Of a stretch of 27,072 nucleotides of DNA, positions 1-7,614 are shown one piece after another (position 1 is the first letter of the stretch; each line of letters opens with the position of its first letter). The stretch lies in the IMG/VR virus record IMGVR_UViG_3300044617_001891, positions 1-27,072 of that record. The stretch is one strand, 5' to 3'. The notes beneath the pieces are model-generated. The model was not told the origin of the DNA, did not search any database, and saw only the letters and a program-made list of their open reading frames with translations. Source of the stretch: a virus. The translations under genes were made by a program, and so were the position numbers.

Positions 1-527
1 GTGTCTGTCCACAAATCGCTTAGATCATACCATTGATAACAAGAATTGGCATTGATCTTTTCTATGTTGTGCCGATTCAGCAGGTCAAACAAGATGTTCT
101 TTTTGATGCGCTTATGAAATAATGCTGGAAGGCGAATAATTGTAACAATGCTATTGGGGAATGTTTGCTTAACTAGCAGCTCAAAGATATAGCGCACAGA
201 GCCATAATCGATGGCGTGCATCTCAGGGAAATCTTGCACGTATTTATAGGTTTGACTATAAACATCAATCGTTGAATAAAGAATCACCTCCCTCGGTTTC
301 CATAACCTTATCTTTGTCAATACGTGATACATATTGTCAAAATCAGCGATTGGCGCCTGGTTTGCTTTCCATTTCTCTGCTGGCAAGCATGCCAAGTAAA
401 GCGTGTCAATATCTTCCTTCAACAATGGAGCAAGGTGAATATTCTCGGAATTAAAACGACAGTCAAAGTCATGGTGCTCGCGAAGCACGCTGCCAATCAA
501 TCCAGTGCTGCCAACCAAAACGTCCAT
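1..527 (-). CDS. NAD-dependent epimerase/dehydratase-like protein, 3' end outside the window
   Basis: An open frame of 175 codons runs from the ATG at 525-527 off the left edge without a stop. The N-terminus reads MDVLVGSTGLIGSVL, a Rossmann glycine motif (GxxGxxG) as in extended short-chain dehydrogenases that act on nucleotide sugars. Further on, YSTIDVYS resembles the conserved serine/threonine segment and DYGSVRYIFE resembles the catalytic YxxxK region, but with Arg in place of the usual Lys. The start lies one base after the stop of the MuF-like gene, so the two are probably translationally coupled. Phage enzymes of this class are usually linked to surface-glycan or nucleotide-sugar modification; the substrate cannot be told. 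The YxxxR change makes activity uncertain. Confidence 0.72.
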   Translation of the reverse strand, partial: MDVLVGSTGLIGSVLREHHDFDCRFNSENIHLAPLLKEDIDTLYLACLPAEKWKANQAPIADFDNMYHVLTKIRLWKPREVILYSTIDVYSQTYKYVQDFPEMHAIDYGSVRYIFELLVKQTFPNSIVTIIRLPALFHKRIKKNILFDLLNRHNIEKINANSCYQWYDLSDLWTD

Positions 528-528
528 C

Positions 529-1209
529 TCAAACTGCCACTGCTGGCGCCTGCTGTCGGAAGTATTTTACGCTGCATCGACAGTTCGCGCGGCATGCGCA
601 GCGCTGCCCAGGAAGCGGCACGCTGCCAATGGGAACCATGCCGCGAGCTGCATAATTTAGGCAATCCTGACAATGCTTTGCCTGAGAATCAAGAATACGC
701 CGCATCAAAGTGTATCCTTGTTTTTCTTGCCGAATACTAGCTCCTTCCCAAAAACTGCCGCGTACACTTTGAGCATATAGGCCGATGCGAGCAAGAGACT
801 GGGCAACAGAAACGCGACCGCCCAGAAGGTCATTAGCAAAATTCTGTAAGTAAGCATATTCCACACGGAGACGCTGCCCGATGCGCCCCCAGTCGGTAGC
901 CACCATTGCTTCACGTCCGCCATTGCCGATAATTGCCGCCTGTACATGGACAAGCTTAAGCGCTTCCCTTACGCTTCCTTGCCATTGGTCCAGCGTAATA
1001 TCGCCAGAGCCAAGCATACGTGTAAGACGCCGTAACTCAATACCAAGCCTGTTAATTCGACCATCCACCAATGCTTCCACTGCGCGAGCGCTGAGAAAAC
1101 GTCCATTGGCGCCGCGATACCTACCACTGATAGGGTCATAGCGCCAGGATGATTGATCAAAACGAGCAATGGCTTCGGAAAATTGAGAAAGATCATTGAG
1201 GCTGGACAT
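529..1209 (-). CDS. MuF-like minor head protein
   Basis: 226 residues. The C-terminal third carries a cysteine-rich pattern (HCQDCLNY, then a PLPGQRC turn, then CRANCRCSVKY) typical of the Mu gpF / SPP1 gp7 class of minor head proteins, which sit inside the capsid near the portal. The N-terminal part is mainly helical and has no other recognisable domain. It overlaps the portal gene by 17 bases and is followed after one base by the epimerase-like gene, giving the usual portal-then-MuF order. Assignment is by motif and position. Confidence 0.75.
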   Translation of the reverse strand: MSSLNDLSQFSEAIARFDQSSWRYDPISGRYRGANGRFLSARAVEALVDGRINRLGIELRRLTRMLGSGDITLDQWQGSVREALKLVHVQAAIIGNGGREAMVATDWGRIGQRLRVEYAYLQNFANDLLGGRVSVAQSLARIGLYAQSVRGSFWEGASIRQEKQGYTLMRRILDSQAKHCQDCLNYAARGMVPIGSVPLPGQRCACRANCRCSVKYFRQQAPAVAV

Positions 1210-3298
1210 CCTCTGCCTCCAGAATATCCTTGAAGCGCTCAGGCGCTTCCTTCTTCCATTGATTCAATGCAGCGGAAATGTCCTCTTCATCAATAAGAGA
1301 AGCTTCATCAATGTCAGCAAGAATGAGCCCGCTTGTTTTTAATGGCTCAATGGCGTCCGTTTTACTGCTGACCATTTTCGCAGGCCCCTTACGCTCAGGA
1401 TCGGGATCGGCTGCACGTTTGCGGCGCACGATTGTTTGGCGCTCTTCTTTGCTCATGGCTTGAGCTTTTGCCTGGGGAAGACACTTCGGCTTGCCTTCCT
1501 TTTCTTCGCGAGCGCCGCAAGGGCCAAGGATTTCACCATTGGCTCCAATCCTCACCCACTTTTCTTTGAACCACTTGTCAAGATCATCTGCGTGCAAATC
1601 ACCTTCGTCGCTCTTGAAGGCGCCAGCTAGGGATCCGTGCTTCTTCTTGTACATTTGCTTGTATTGCTGCACTACGTAGCCACTTGCATAGGCAGAAGGC
1701 CACACTTTAAATTTCGCCTTGGCAGCACTCACCGCACGAGAATGAAGCTCGGCATCGGTGAATTTTACGTCACCACGAATTTCTTCTAGATCACGAGGCA
1801 AGAAAAGGCCAGCAGCACTATCTTCCCGGCTGTCTTCCACTTCCCTGCTTCCATCCATGGGAAGCGTGCCATTTTCTTCATTCATTGGATCACGCCCACC
1901 AGGAGGAACAGCAAGCTTGCCTCCATTTTCACCCCCATTTTGAGTGGAGCCACCCCCGCCTTGAGTGGGAAGCTCGCGAATGACAGATGGATCCAGAGTA
2001 AGCTCCATGCTCCACTCAGAGCCACCATAACGAGCGTCCGCCACCTCTTTCGGACTCAGCACGCCAAGCTGAATATAACGGCCATCTACAGCCGCCACGC
2101 GAGCCCTTACGTCAGCCATTTCGCGTTCATTAAGCTCGAACAATGGATTGAAGGAGATGCGCCATGATTCAGGAAGCTCTCCCTTCGTTGGGCCTTCTTT
2201 ACTAAGCATGATGTATTCCATTAGCTTCTTGACAGGACGCTTAAAATGCGTGCCTTGGTAATCCGCCAAGGTTTTCGCGAAATCACGCTCTTCACTGCGA
2301 CCAGTGGAGCCCAAACCGCCAGGGCTTTCGCCAAATAAAACAGTGTGAGGAATTTTGCTGGCGCCAATAATATCCACGCGAAGCTTTTCTAAAATTTCCC
2401 CGATGCCGCCAAAGTTCCGACTAATAAATTCAAGCTCTTCTTTTTCAGCATCAATCGCGTAGCCGCGATAAATGCTCTTGCTCATATCATTCACCTGCAA
2501 ACGATCACGAATAGAGCTTTCCTTTCCAGCCGCAAGCATCGCAGCTAAGCCCCTCACTTTATGAACAAAAATATCAAATTCAGTGAGGAGCGTTGCTGCT
2601 GAATTTAAACCAGTCCAATAATGACGGAAGCTGTCATAAACAGTTTGCAAGCTGCTCATGCCCCAGCCATAATTGCGTTGCCTCACGCGATAAGGGAGCC
2701 AGTCCCCATCAAAACGCAAAATCCTGTCTTTATGAATATAAGTAAGCGTGGGCTCGTTAATTAAATCTCCAGAGATGATCTGATAATAAGTGGCTTTTGA
2801 ATAGTCGTATAAGTTTTCTTCGTTGATAACTGGGGCAATTTGCCATCTATCAAGACATTCAATTTCTTCAATGCGACGGATGTTGCGTTTATCGACAGGC
2901 ATGTAAGCGGGACGCCCATCGTCAATAAAGAGAAGTAGACAAGCACCCCCATAAAGGCGGGAGTTTTTGGCTGCAAGGTTAAGGTGCTCGAGGATGTAGA
3001 GATCTTCAATCGTTTGCTCAATGCCTTGTACTTCCTCGGCTCTTACGCCATCACCGCCAAACAACACTTTAAAGCCTTTCCTAGTGGCTTGATCCGCATA
3101 AATGTCAACAATGCGACGAGGCAGCCATTCGCCATACAGATTTTCAAGCTCCTCTTGAGCAAGAAAGACAGTAGCAGTGGTTTTGGTGTATTGCGCCTTG
3201 TCACGACCAGTGCCCATGCCGATCAGCACGTTTTGAAGGCCGTCCGCGCGAATGCCACCTGCCGTGGCATGCCCTAAATCAATTGCTTCGCCTTCCAT
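1193..3298 (-). CDS. Phage portal protein (DUF1073-like) with C-terminal DUF5872-like extension
   Basis: 701 residues. Residues about 20-430 resemble the DUF1073 portal family: an N-terminal TATVFL..EELENLYGEWLPRRIVDIYADQ segment, then SRLYGGACLLL, then the HTVLFGESPGGLGSTGRSEERDF stretch near residue 320, which is very typical of these portals. A low-complexity Gly/Thr/Asn linker follows. A second domain near residues 500-640 contains AKFKVWPSAYASG, LDKWFKEKWV and a CGAREE..KPKCLP segment, which I associate with DUF5872, normally a separate small phage or bacterial domain of unknown role. The portal forms the dodecameric DNA channel; the tail domain is an unusual addition of about 200 residues. 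ATG at 3296-3298. Confidence 0.82.
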   Translation of the reverse strand: MEGEAIDLGHATAGGIRADGLQNVLIGMGTGRDKAQYTKTTATVFLAQEELENLYGEWLPRRIVDIYADQATRKGFKVLFGGDGVRAEEVQGIEQTIEDLYILEHLNLAAKNSRLYGGACLLLFIDDGRPAYMPVDKRNIRRIEEIECLDRWQIAPVINEENLYDYSKATYYQIISGDLINEPTLTYIHKDRILRFDGDWLPYRVRQRNYGWGMSSLQTVYDSFRHYWTGLNSAATLLTEFDIFVHKVRGLAAMLAAGKESSIRDRLQVNDMSKSIYRGYAIDAEKEELEFISRNFGGIGEILEKLRVDIIGASKIPHTVLFGESPGGLGSTGRSEERDFAKTLADYQGTHFKRPVKKLMEYIMLSKEGPTKGELPESWRISFNPLFELNEREMADVRARVAAVDGRYIQLGVLSPKEVADARYGGSEWSMELTLDPSVIRELPTQGGGGSTQNGGENGGKLAVPPGGRDPMNEENGTLPMDGSREVEDSREDSAAGLFLPRDLEEIRGDVKFTDAELHSRAVSAAKAKFKVWPSAYASGYVVQQYKQMYKKKHGSLAGAFKSDEGDLHADDLDKWFKEKWVRIGANGEILGPCGAREEKEGKPKCLPQAKAQAMSKEERQTIVRRKRAADPDPERKGPAKMVSSKTDAIEPLKTSGLILADIDEASLIDEEDISAALNQWKKEAPERFKDILEAEDVQPQ

Positions 3299-3323
3299 AA
3301 CGAACGCTGATGGCTATGTTGTA

Positions 3324-3352
3324 TTGCTTTCAGTCTAATTCCTGGATACATT
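3324..3352 (+). promoter_or_regulatory. Possible sigma70-type promoter for the terminase operon
   Basis: In the 74-base divergent gap between portal and nuclease-like gene, TTGCTT (3324-3329) and TACATT (3347-3352) are separated by 17 bases, 20 bases before the ATG at 3373. Spacing is ideal but both boxes are imperfect, so this is a weak call. Confidence 0.3.
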
Positions 3353-3372
3353 GTCCGTAGAAGCTGGCCATT

Positions 3373-3873
3373 ATGGACTGGTTGATGCCACTCACCTTTG
3401 CCTTCACTCCTGATCAGCGCCAACGGGCTCGTGATGAAGCTTTTCGCAGGCAGTCTCTCAACGAAAAGCAAGGCAAAAAAGGCAGGAACAATGGAGCGGA
3501 GAAAGGAGATTTAGCACTACGCCATCATTTACTCGGTGCTGCAGGAGAAATGGCGGTCGCAGTGATGCTTGACATGGAAGATAAGCTCTACCAAGAAACA
3601 GAGGCAAAACGTGGCTCTGCGGATCTTCCTCCAAATATTGATGTTAAAACTCGCTCTAAACATTATTACGATTTAATAGTGCAACTAGACGAAAGTCCAG
3701 ATAAGATATTGGTGCTCGTCACAATTGAAAACCGCATTACGCTTATCCATGGTTGGATAAAAGCCGCTGATGCGATGAAAGATCAATGGAAAAAAGATCC
3801 AGCGGGAGGGCGCCCTGCATATTTCGTTCCGAAGACTGAGCTATTATCTTTAAGCACCCTAAAGGCGTTATGA
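3373..3873 (+). CDS. PD-(D/E)XK nuclease-like phage protein
   Basis: 166 residues. A helix with GAAGEMAVAVML (Glu candidate) is followed by PPNIDVKTRS, a beta strand carrying the D-x-K pair of the PD-(D/E)XK nuclease fold, and then by LVLVTIEN and IHGWI strands. Such small proteins occur in phage genomes next to DNA-processing genes; the substrate is unknown. The gene begins the plus-strand operon and overlaps the GIY-YIG gene by the tetranucleotide ATGA at 3870-3873. A second ATG at 3385 could be the true start. No small terminase was found directly upstream of TerL, so a packaging role cannot be excluded. Confidence 0.6.
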   Translation: MDWLMPLTFAFTPDQRQRARDEAFRRQSLNEKQGKKGRNNGAEKGDLALRHHLLGAAGEMAVAVMLDMEDKLYQETEAKRGSADLPPNIDVKTRSKHYYDLIVQLDESPDKILVLVTIENRITLIHGWIKAADAMKDQWKKDPAGGRPAYFVPKTELLSLSTLKAL

Positions 3874-4607
3874 CGAAAGATCCTCGGCGCTTTTACGTTT
3901 ACGCATTCTTAAGAGAAAAAGACTCGGCGAATGGCAAGCGCGTGAGCCCCTATTACATTGGCAAAGGCAAGGATAATCGGGCATTTCGTAAACGTTATCG
4001 CGGAACTCGCCCACCAAAAGACAAGTCTCTGATTATCTTTATCCAAGAGGGGCTGACTGAAGAAGAAGCACTATCTCTTGAGCGATATTGCATTGCGCTT
4101 TATGGACGACTAGATCTTGGCACTGGAACTCTTCATAATCTCACCGATGGCGGAGAGGGCACTGTAATGCTTTCTCCTGAAATCAGGCGCAAATTATCGG
4201 AAGCGAGCAAGGGCCGTCGACATTCTGAAAAAACTAGGCGCAAGATGTCAAAATCAAGATCCGGACCAGGTAACCCAAACTATGGAAAAAAGGGGATGCC
4301 TAGCAGCTTTAAAGGTCGCAATCACACCGAAGAGTCGAAACGTAAAATTTCCGAAGCAAAGAAAGGGCGCAAGCAATCACCAGAGGAGCGTCGCATGAGA
4401 TCAGAATGCGCTCCGCCAAGGTATGAATATGAAGCAATCTCGCCTTCTGGTCAAGTTTTTATCGTGTATAACTTGGCCGCTTTTGCGCGAGAACATGGAA
4501 TGAAGCAGCACAATCTTGCGTCGGTTGCTAGGGGCAGGATTAAACAGCACAAAGGGTGGAAAATTAAAATCTTGAAAAACTTGAGGCAAGAAAATGCTGA
4601 AGTGTAG
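3870..4607 (+). CDS. GIY-YIG homing endonuclease with NUMOD3 repeats
   Basis: 245 residues. The N-terminus shows FYVYAFLR and PYYIGKGK, the two strands of the GIY-YIG catalytic domain, followed by an NLTDGGEG segment at its end. Residues about 105-170 contain repeated KLSEASKG, KMSKSRSG and KISEAKKG units, the NUMOD3 DNA-binding repeat of homing endonucleases. The C-terminus (FIVYNLAAFAREHG..LASVARGR) resembles a NUMOD1-type helix-turn-helix. It begins inside the stop of the previous gene and ends 14 bases inside terminase, so it looks like a free-standing endonuclease lodged between two operon genes without breaking either. No intron boundaries were recognised. Confidence 0.85.
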   Translation: MTKDPRRFYVYAFLREKDSANGKRVSPYYIGKGKDNRAFRKRYRGTRPPKDKSLIIFIQEGLTEEEALSLERYCIALYGRLDLGTGTLHNLTDGGEGTVMLSPEIRRKLSEASKGRRHSEKTRRKMSKSRSGPGNPNYGKKGMPSSFKGRNHTEESKRKISEAKKGRKQSPEERRMRSECAPPRYEYEAISPSGQVFIVYNLAAFAREHGMKQHNLASVARGRIKQHKGWKIKILKNLRQENAEV

Positions 4608-5961
4608 CGATTTTGCCAAGCATGCCCTTGGCTTAACTCTCTATCCCAAACAGGCCGAATTACTTGACGACTTCTTTCGTCCTGGCATTTCAACTGCTAT
4701 CTGGGCGCTTGGTAGGCGCAGCGGCAAAAGCTTTCTTGCCGCGATTGCGTGCATCTACATGTGCTTTGTATTGGAACAAGACTACAGAAGCCGAGTGAGA
4801 AAAGGCGAAAAGTGGTACATTGTTGCGGTGGCCAACTCACAAGACCAGGCACGTATCGCCTTAAACAATATTCGGCAATTAATCCTTGAGAGTCCATTCG
4901 CCCAAGAAATCGTTCGCGAAACTGCCGACATTATTGAAATCAGCAATGGATGTGTATTCAAGGCAATTCCCACGTCTGGTCGAGCCGCTCGTGGTCTCGC
5001 TTGTGCGGGCGCGGTATTTGACGAGTTGGCCTTCGCGACAGAAGGCGATGCAAATAGCGGGGGACGGGGAATTTATGATGCCATTTCTCCTTCAATTGCC
5101 CAATTCTCAGGCAAGGGACGAATCCTTGAACTTTCTTCTCCATGGTTGACAACAGGTATTTTCCACGATCATTACAAAGAGGCCGCATCGGGAAGATTTC
5201 CGTTCATGATTGCGGCGAATTATCCCACTTGGGAGATGAATCCAACCATCTCAAGAGACTTCCTTGATGCCGAAAGGCAGCGTGATCCCGACAAATTCGC
5301 CGTTGAATACGGCGCTCAATTTGCCTCCAACCTTTCGGCGCTAGTCAATAGCGATGTGATTGATGCCTGTATTGATGATCGCCGCGCAGCATTACCACCA
5401 CGCCCTGAATTCCAGGGAGCTTACGTCCTTGCCCTTGACCCCGCCCGTGGTGGCGTTGGCCGTGACGACTACACTGCTTGCATTGTTCACTATGAGAACG
5501 GCACTTTGGTTGTTGACAAGTTCCATTCTTTCGTTGCTGATTTTGAAATTAATGGACGGATGGAAGTCAATATCAATGCAGTAGAAGATTGGATTAAGGA
5601 ACAGCATCGTCTATACGTCTTCGACACTATCGTGATGGACCAATTTAATAGCGCAGGCACAATTCAAAGTCTTGCGAGTGATTTGCCGATCACAGAACTA
5701 ACGTGGACCGTCAGTTCCAAAATGAAAGCTTTTAGCAAAATGAGGGAGCTGTTCAATGCAGGGCAAATTAATATCTACCGCCATGAGAAAGCCCTTATGC
5801 AGCTTAAAAATCTCACTGTCATCTATAAACCCAGTGGGCAATGGAGTGTAACTGGTGGTAAAGCCACTGGCATTGACGACTTAGCATTTGCCATGGCTGG
5901 TGCCATTCTTGCTGCAAGCAAAGATGATGACATTGGTTGGATCGAAAGCTTAATCTCCTAG
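4594..5961 (+). CDS. terL: Terminase large subunit
   Basis: 455 residues. The ATPase domain shows Walker A GRRSGKS at residues 40-46 and a Walker B-like AGAVFDELAF around residue 140. The C-terminal RNase H-like nuclease domain shows ALDPARGGVGRDDYTA, IVMDQFNSAG and the final acidic GIDDLAFAMAGA. The product packages DNA through the portal encoded at 1193-3298 and cuts the concatemer. Length is normal for compact terminases. The ATG lies inside the 3' end of the GIY-YIG gene, which suggests translational coupling. The portal is on the opposite strand, which is less common than a co-directional order. Confidence 0.93.
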   Translation: MLKCSDFAKHALGLTLYPKQAELLDDFFRPGISTAIWALGRRSGKSFLAAIACIYMCFVLEQDYRSRVRKGEKWYIVAVANSQDQARIALNNIRQLILESPFAQEIVRETADIIEISNGCVFKAIPTSGRAARGLACAGAVFDELAFATEGDANSGGRGIYDAISPSIAQFSGKGRILELSSPWLTTGIFHDHYKEAASGRFPFMIAANYPTWEMNPTISRDFLDAERQRDPDKFAVEYGAQFASNLSALVNSDVIDACIDDRRAALPPRPEFQGAYVLALDPARGGVGRDDYTACIVHYENGTLVVDKFHSFVADFEINGRMEVNINAVEDWIKEQHRLYVFDTIVMDQFNSAGTIQSLASDLPITELTWTVSSKMKAFSKMRELFNAGQINIYRHEKALMQLKNLTVIYKPSGQWSVTGGKATGIDDLAFAMAGAILAASKDDDIGWIESLIS

Positions 5962-6013
5962 TATGATTTTCAAACAATAGTTCTGTCATGAAGTGACTTA
6001 TTGCAAATTAACT

Positions 6014-6256
6014 ATGGAGGAAACAAAATTCCTCGTCGCATTATTGGAAAACGCCCCCATTAGTAGGCAAACTTCCTTGCAGCTTCTTGCCGCTGAACAT
6101 CTATATATTCCCACCTTGCTACCCAAGCTCAAGGCTCATGCCAAGCGGCTAAAGACAGAAGAAAGTCTTGAACGTTCATGGGAAGCCGATGCCACTGATG
6201 ATGACTACATGCCAGACCATCAAGGCGACGAAAGCTTAAGAGAATATGACGCCTGA
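6014..6256 (+). CDS. Small hypothetical protein after terminase
   Basis: About 80 residues from ATG 6014; an upstream GTG at 5993 would add seven residues. Helical N-terminus (METKFLVALLENAP-like) and a very acidic tail (DATDDDYMPDHQGDESLREYD). No family recognised. It lies 52 bases after terL on the same strand and is followed by non-coding structured sequence. A recruiting or regulatory role alongside terminase is possible but not shown. Confidence 0.5.
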   Translation: MEETKFLVALLENAPISRQTSLQLLAAEHLYIPTLLPKLKAHAKRLKTEESLERSWEADATDDDYMPDHQGDESLREYDA

Positions 6257-6314
6257 TCATCGTCATGTTATGATTTCAAGGCTTTCGCGAAGCACGCTGG
6301 CCAGCGTTAACAAC

Positions 6315-6432
6315 GAACAGTTCGGGGGAACTGTTCTGCAGACCAAGATGAGCCAAGGCTATGGGCCAACCCATAGTTAAATGCTGTACAAAGACGGATT
6401 GAAGCCCCGTCCTCAGCGCCTTGGTTTCAATC
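6315..6432 (+). ncRNA. Hairpin-rich structured RNA next to a tRNA-like element
   Basis: Three strong local stems are visible: GAACAGTTC/GAACTGTTC with a GGGG loop (6315-6336, 9 bp), CTATGGG/CCCATAG with a CCAA loop (6359-6376, 7 bp) and GATTGAA/TTCAATC (6397-6432, 7 bp), the last ending where the tRNA-like sequence begins. AGACG at 6392-6396 can also pair with CGTCT at 6458-6462 inside the tRNA-like element. No open frame fits. A GATGAGCCAAGGC stretch recalls part of the P4-P6 region of cyanobacterial tRNA-Leu group I introns, but no P7 could be built. Confidence 0.45.
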
Positions 6433-6508
6433 GCCTTCGTGGTGAAACAGGTAAACACGTCTAAACCCCGCTGCCGAAAGGCTTGCAGGTTCGAACCCTG
6501 TCGAAGGT
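6433..6508 (+). tRNA. tRNA-like element with a degenerate anticodon arm
   Basis: 76 bases. The acceptor stem GCCTTCG/CGAAGGT pairs along its length, the D arm GTG..CAC has GG in the loop, and the T arm GCAGG-TTCGAAC-CCTGT is canonical. Between D and T arms only 26 bases remain. They contain a GCC-GAAA-GGC mini-hairpin but no five-base stem with a seven-base anticodon loop, so no anticodon can be assigned. It is therefore a tRNA relic, a tRNA mimic, or part of the larger structured RNA just upstream. The HNH gene starts 41 bases downstream. Confidence 0.5.
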
Positions 6509-6548
6509 ATACGTTAAGATAGAGCAAATATGCGTTTACCAGTTCGAC

Positions 6549-7367
6549 ATGGCCGGCTTGAATTATTCGACCACGCAAATTGAAGAGGCAGTAAAAACTA
6601 GCAAAAGTCTTGCTGGTGTATTGCGAGCACTTGGTCTTTTGCCCGTAGGAGGAAATTACAGAACGATTAAGAAAAGGATTAAGGAATTAAATCTTGATAC
6701 ATCTCATTTCACGGGGAAAGCATGGATTCCCAAAGGCGCCGAGGTGAAAAAATTTGATGATTTGACTACAGCGCAAGCAATTAAAAAGCGTTTGATTAAC
6801 GAGCGCGGACACAGGTGTGAGTGCTGCCGAAAAGAAATGTGGCTAGGAGGTAAAATTATTTTGGAGCTAGATCATATAAATGGAGACAGGGATAACAATA
6901 GCCGAGAAAATCTTCAGCTACTTTGTCCCAATTGCCATGCGTTAACTCCGACTTACAGGGGCAAGAATATAGGAGAGAATGCAAAGAACCATCGGGCTGC
7001 GTGCCATCAAAGGCATCGTGAATTAAAGCTTGCTAGTGGCCAATACGCATACAAAGAGCAAGTCGAGTCAAACAAGAAAAAACAAGATAGCAGGCAGGGA
7101 CAAGAAAAGAAGAAGCGCCTCGCAAAAATTGCATCATGCATGAAATGCAACGTCCAAATTGGCAGTAACACAAAGACCCAAATGTGTGCTGATTGCTATC
7201 ACAAGTCAACTCGCAAAGCCGAAAGGCCAGCAATTGACATACTTATCAAAGAAATACAAAATAGCTCTTTTTTGAGTGTTGGCAAGAAATATGGAGTTTC
7301 CGACAATGCAATTCGCAAATGGCTCCGCATGGCCGGTATTGACCCCAGGGGCATCATGTTAAGCTGA
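6549..7367 (+). CDS. HNH homing endonuclease
   Basis: 272 residues from ATG 6549; a longer frame starting at 6483 would run through the tRNA-like element and is not preferred. The HNH domain reads CECCRKEMW, then LELDHINGDRDNNSRENLQLLCPNCHA, containing the zinc-binding cysteine pairs and catalytic His-Asn-His pattern. A second cysteine cluster (CMKCNVQIG..CADC) lies near residue 200, and a C-terminal helix-turn-helix (SVGKKYGVSDNAIRKWLRMAGI) probably recognises DNA. The organisation is that of free-standing phage HNH homing enzymes. It sits between the structured RNA and the riboswitch candidate. Confidence 0.85.
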   Translation: MAGLNYSTTQIEEAVKTSKSLAGVLRALGLLPVGGNYRTIKKRIKELNLDTSHFTGKAWIPKGAEVKKFDDLTTAQAIKKRLINERGHRCECCRKEMWLGGKIILELDHINGDRDNNSRENLQLLCPNCHALTPTYRGKNIGENAKNHRAACHQRHRELKLASGQYAYKEQVESNKKKQDSRQGQEKKKRLAKIASCMKCNVQIGSNTKTQMCADCYHKSTRKAERPAIDILIKEIQNSSFLSVGKKYGVSDNAIRKWLRMAGIDPRGIMLS

Positions 7368-7369
7368 AA

Positions 7370-7422
7370 GGACGTTCACCCCAGCAATGGGGCGCATGAC
7401 TCGCACGGTACGGAACGGGACC
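7370..7422 (+). promoter_or_regulatory. Candidate glutamine-type (downstream-peptide) riboswitch
   Basis: CGTTC (7373-7377) pairs with GAACG (7413-7417), enclosing a CCCC-AGCAAT-GGGG hairpin (7379-7392) and a conserved-looking ACGGTACGG segment. This matches the P1/P2 plan and the opening CGUUCACCC of the glnA / downstream-peptide RNAs known from cyanobacteria and their phages, although the internal core differs from the consensus I remember. It lies directly upstream of a short peptide gene, as downstream-peptide RNAs do. An overlapping 16-residue frame (7396-7446) ends in ATGA with the next start. Confidence 0.45.
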
Positions 7423-7442
7423 GCGCATCATCGGGAACCATC

Positions 7443-7562
7443 ATGAACCCACTCGCTCTCATCAAGCAGCAGCTTGAGAAAGCTGCTCGCCTGCGTGAAG
7501 CTCAACATGCTTCTCTCGTTTATCGCGGCGTTGCCTACGTGCCCAAGCCTCATTGGTTTTGA
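7443..7562 (+). CDS. Short DUF4278-like peptide
   Basis: 39 residues: a helical N-terminus followed by LVYRGVAYVPKPHW. The YRGVxY motif is characteristic of the cyanobacterial DUF4278 family, small proteins of unknown role. The ATG overlaps the TGA of a 16-residue leader frame, and the gene is preceded by a possible glutamine-sensing riboswitch and followed within 30 bases by a strong terminator. That layout suggests a compact, independently controlled unit, perhaps linked to host nitrogen status; this is inference. Confidence 0.62.
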   Translation: MNPLALIKQQLEKAARLREAQHASLVYRGVAYVPKPHWF

Positions 7563-7590
7563 GCAGTGCCTTGGTTTTAAGCATTAAGCA

Positions 7591-7614
7591 AAGGAGCCCT
7601 AAGGCTCCTTTTTT
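7591..7614. terminator. Bidirectional rho-independent terminator
   Basis: AAGGAGCC-CTAA-GGCTCCTT with a run of six T on the plus strand. It ends the peptide unit from the left and lies against the 3' end of the convergent methyltransferase gene. Confidence 0.85.

Noticed and set aside
324-740. A 138-codon plus-strand frame
   Set aside because: Antisense to the epimerase-like and MuF genes; no motif.
6315-6508. Complete group I intron in a tRNA gene
   Set aside because: D and T arms are adjacent with only 26 bases between them, and no P7 guanosine-binding stem could be built.
6483-6548. Upstream extension of the HNH gene
   Set aside because: It would translate the T arm of the tRNA-like element; the ATG at 6549 gives a complete HNH protein.
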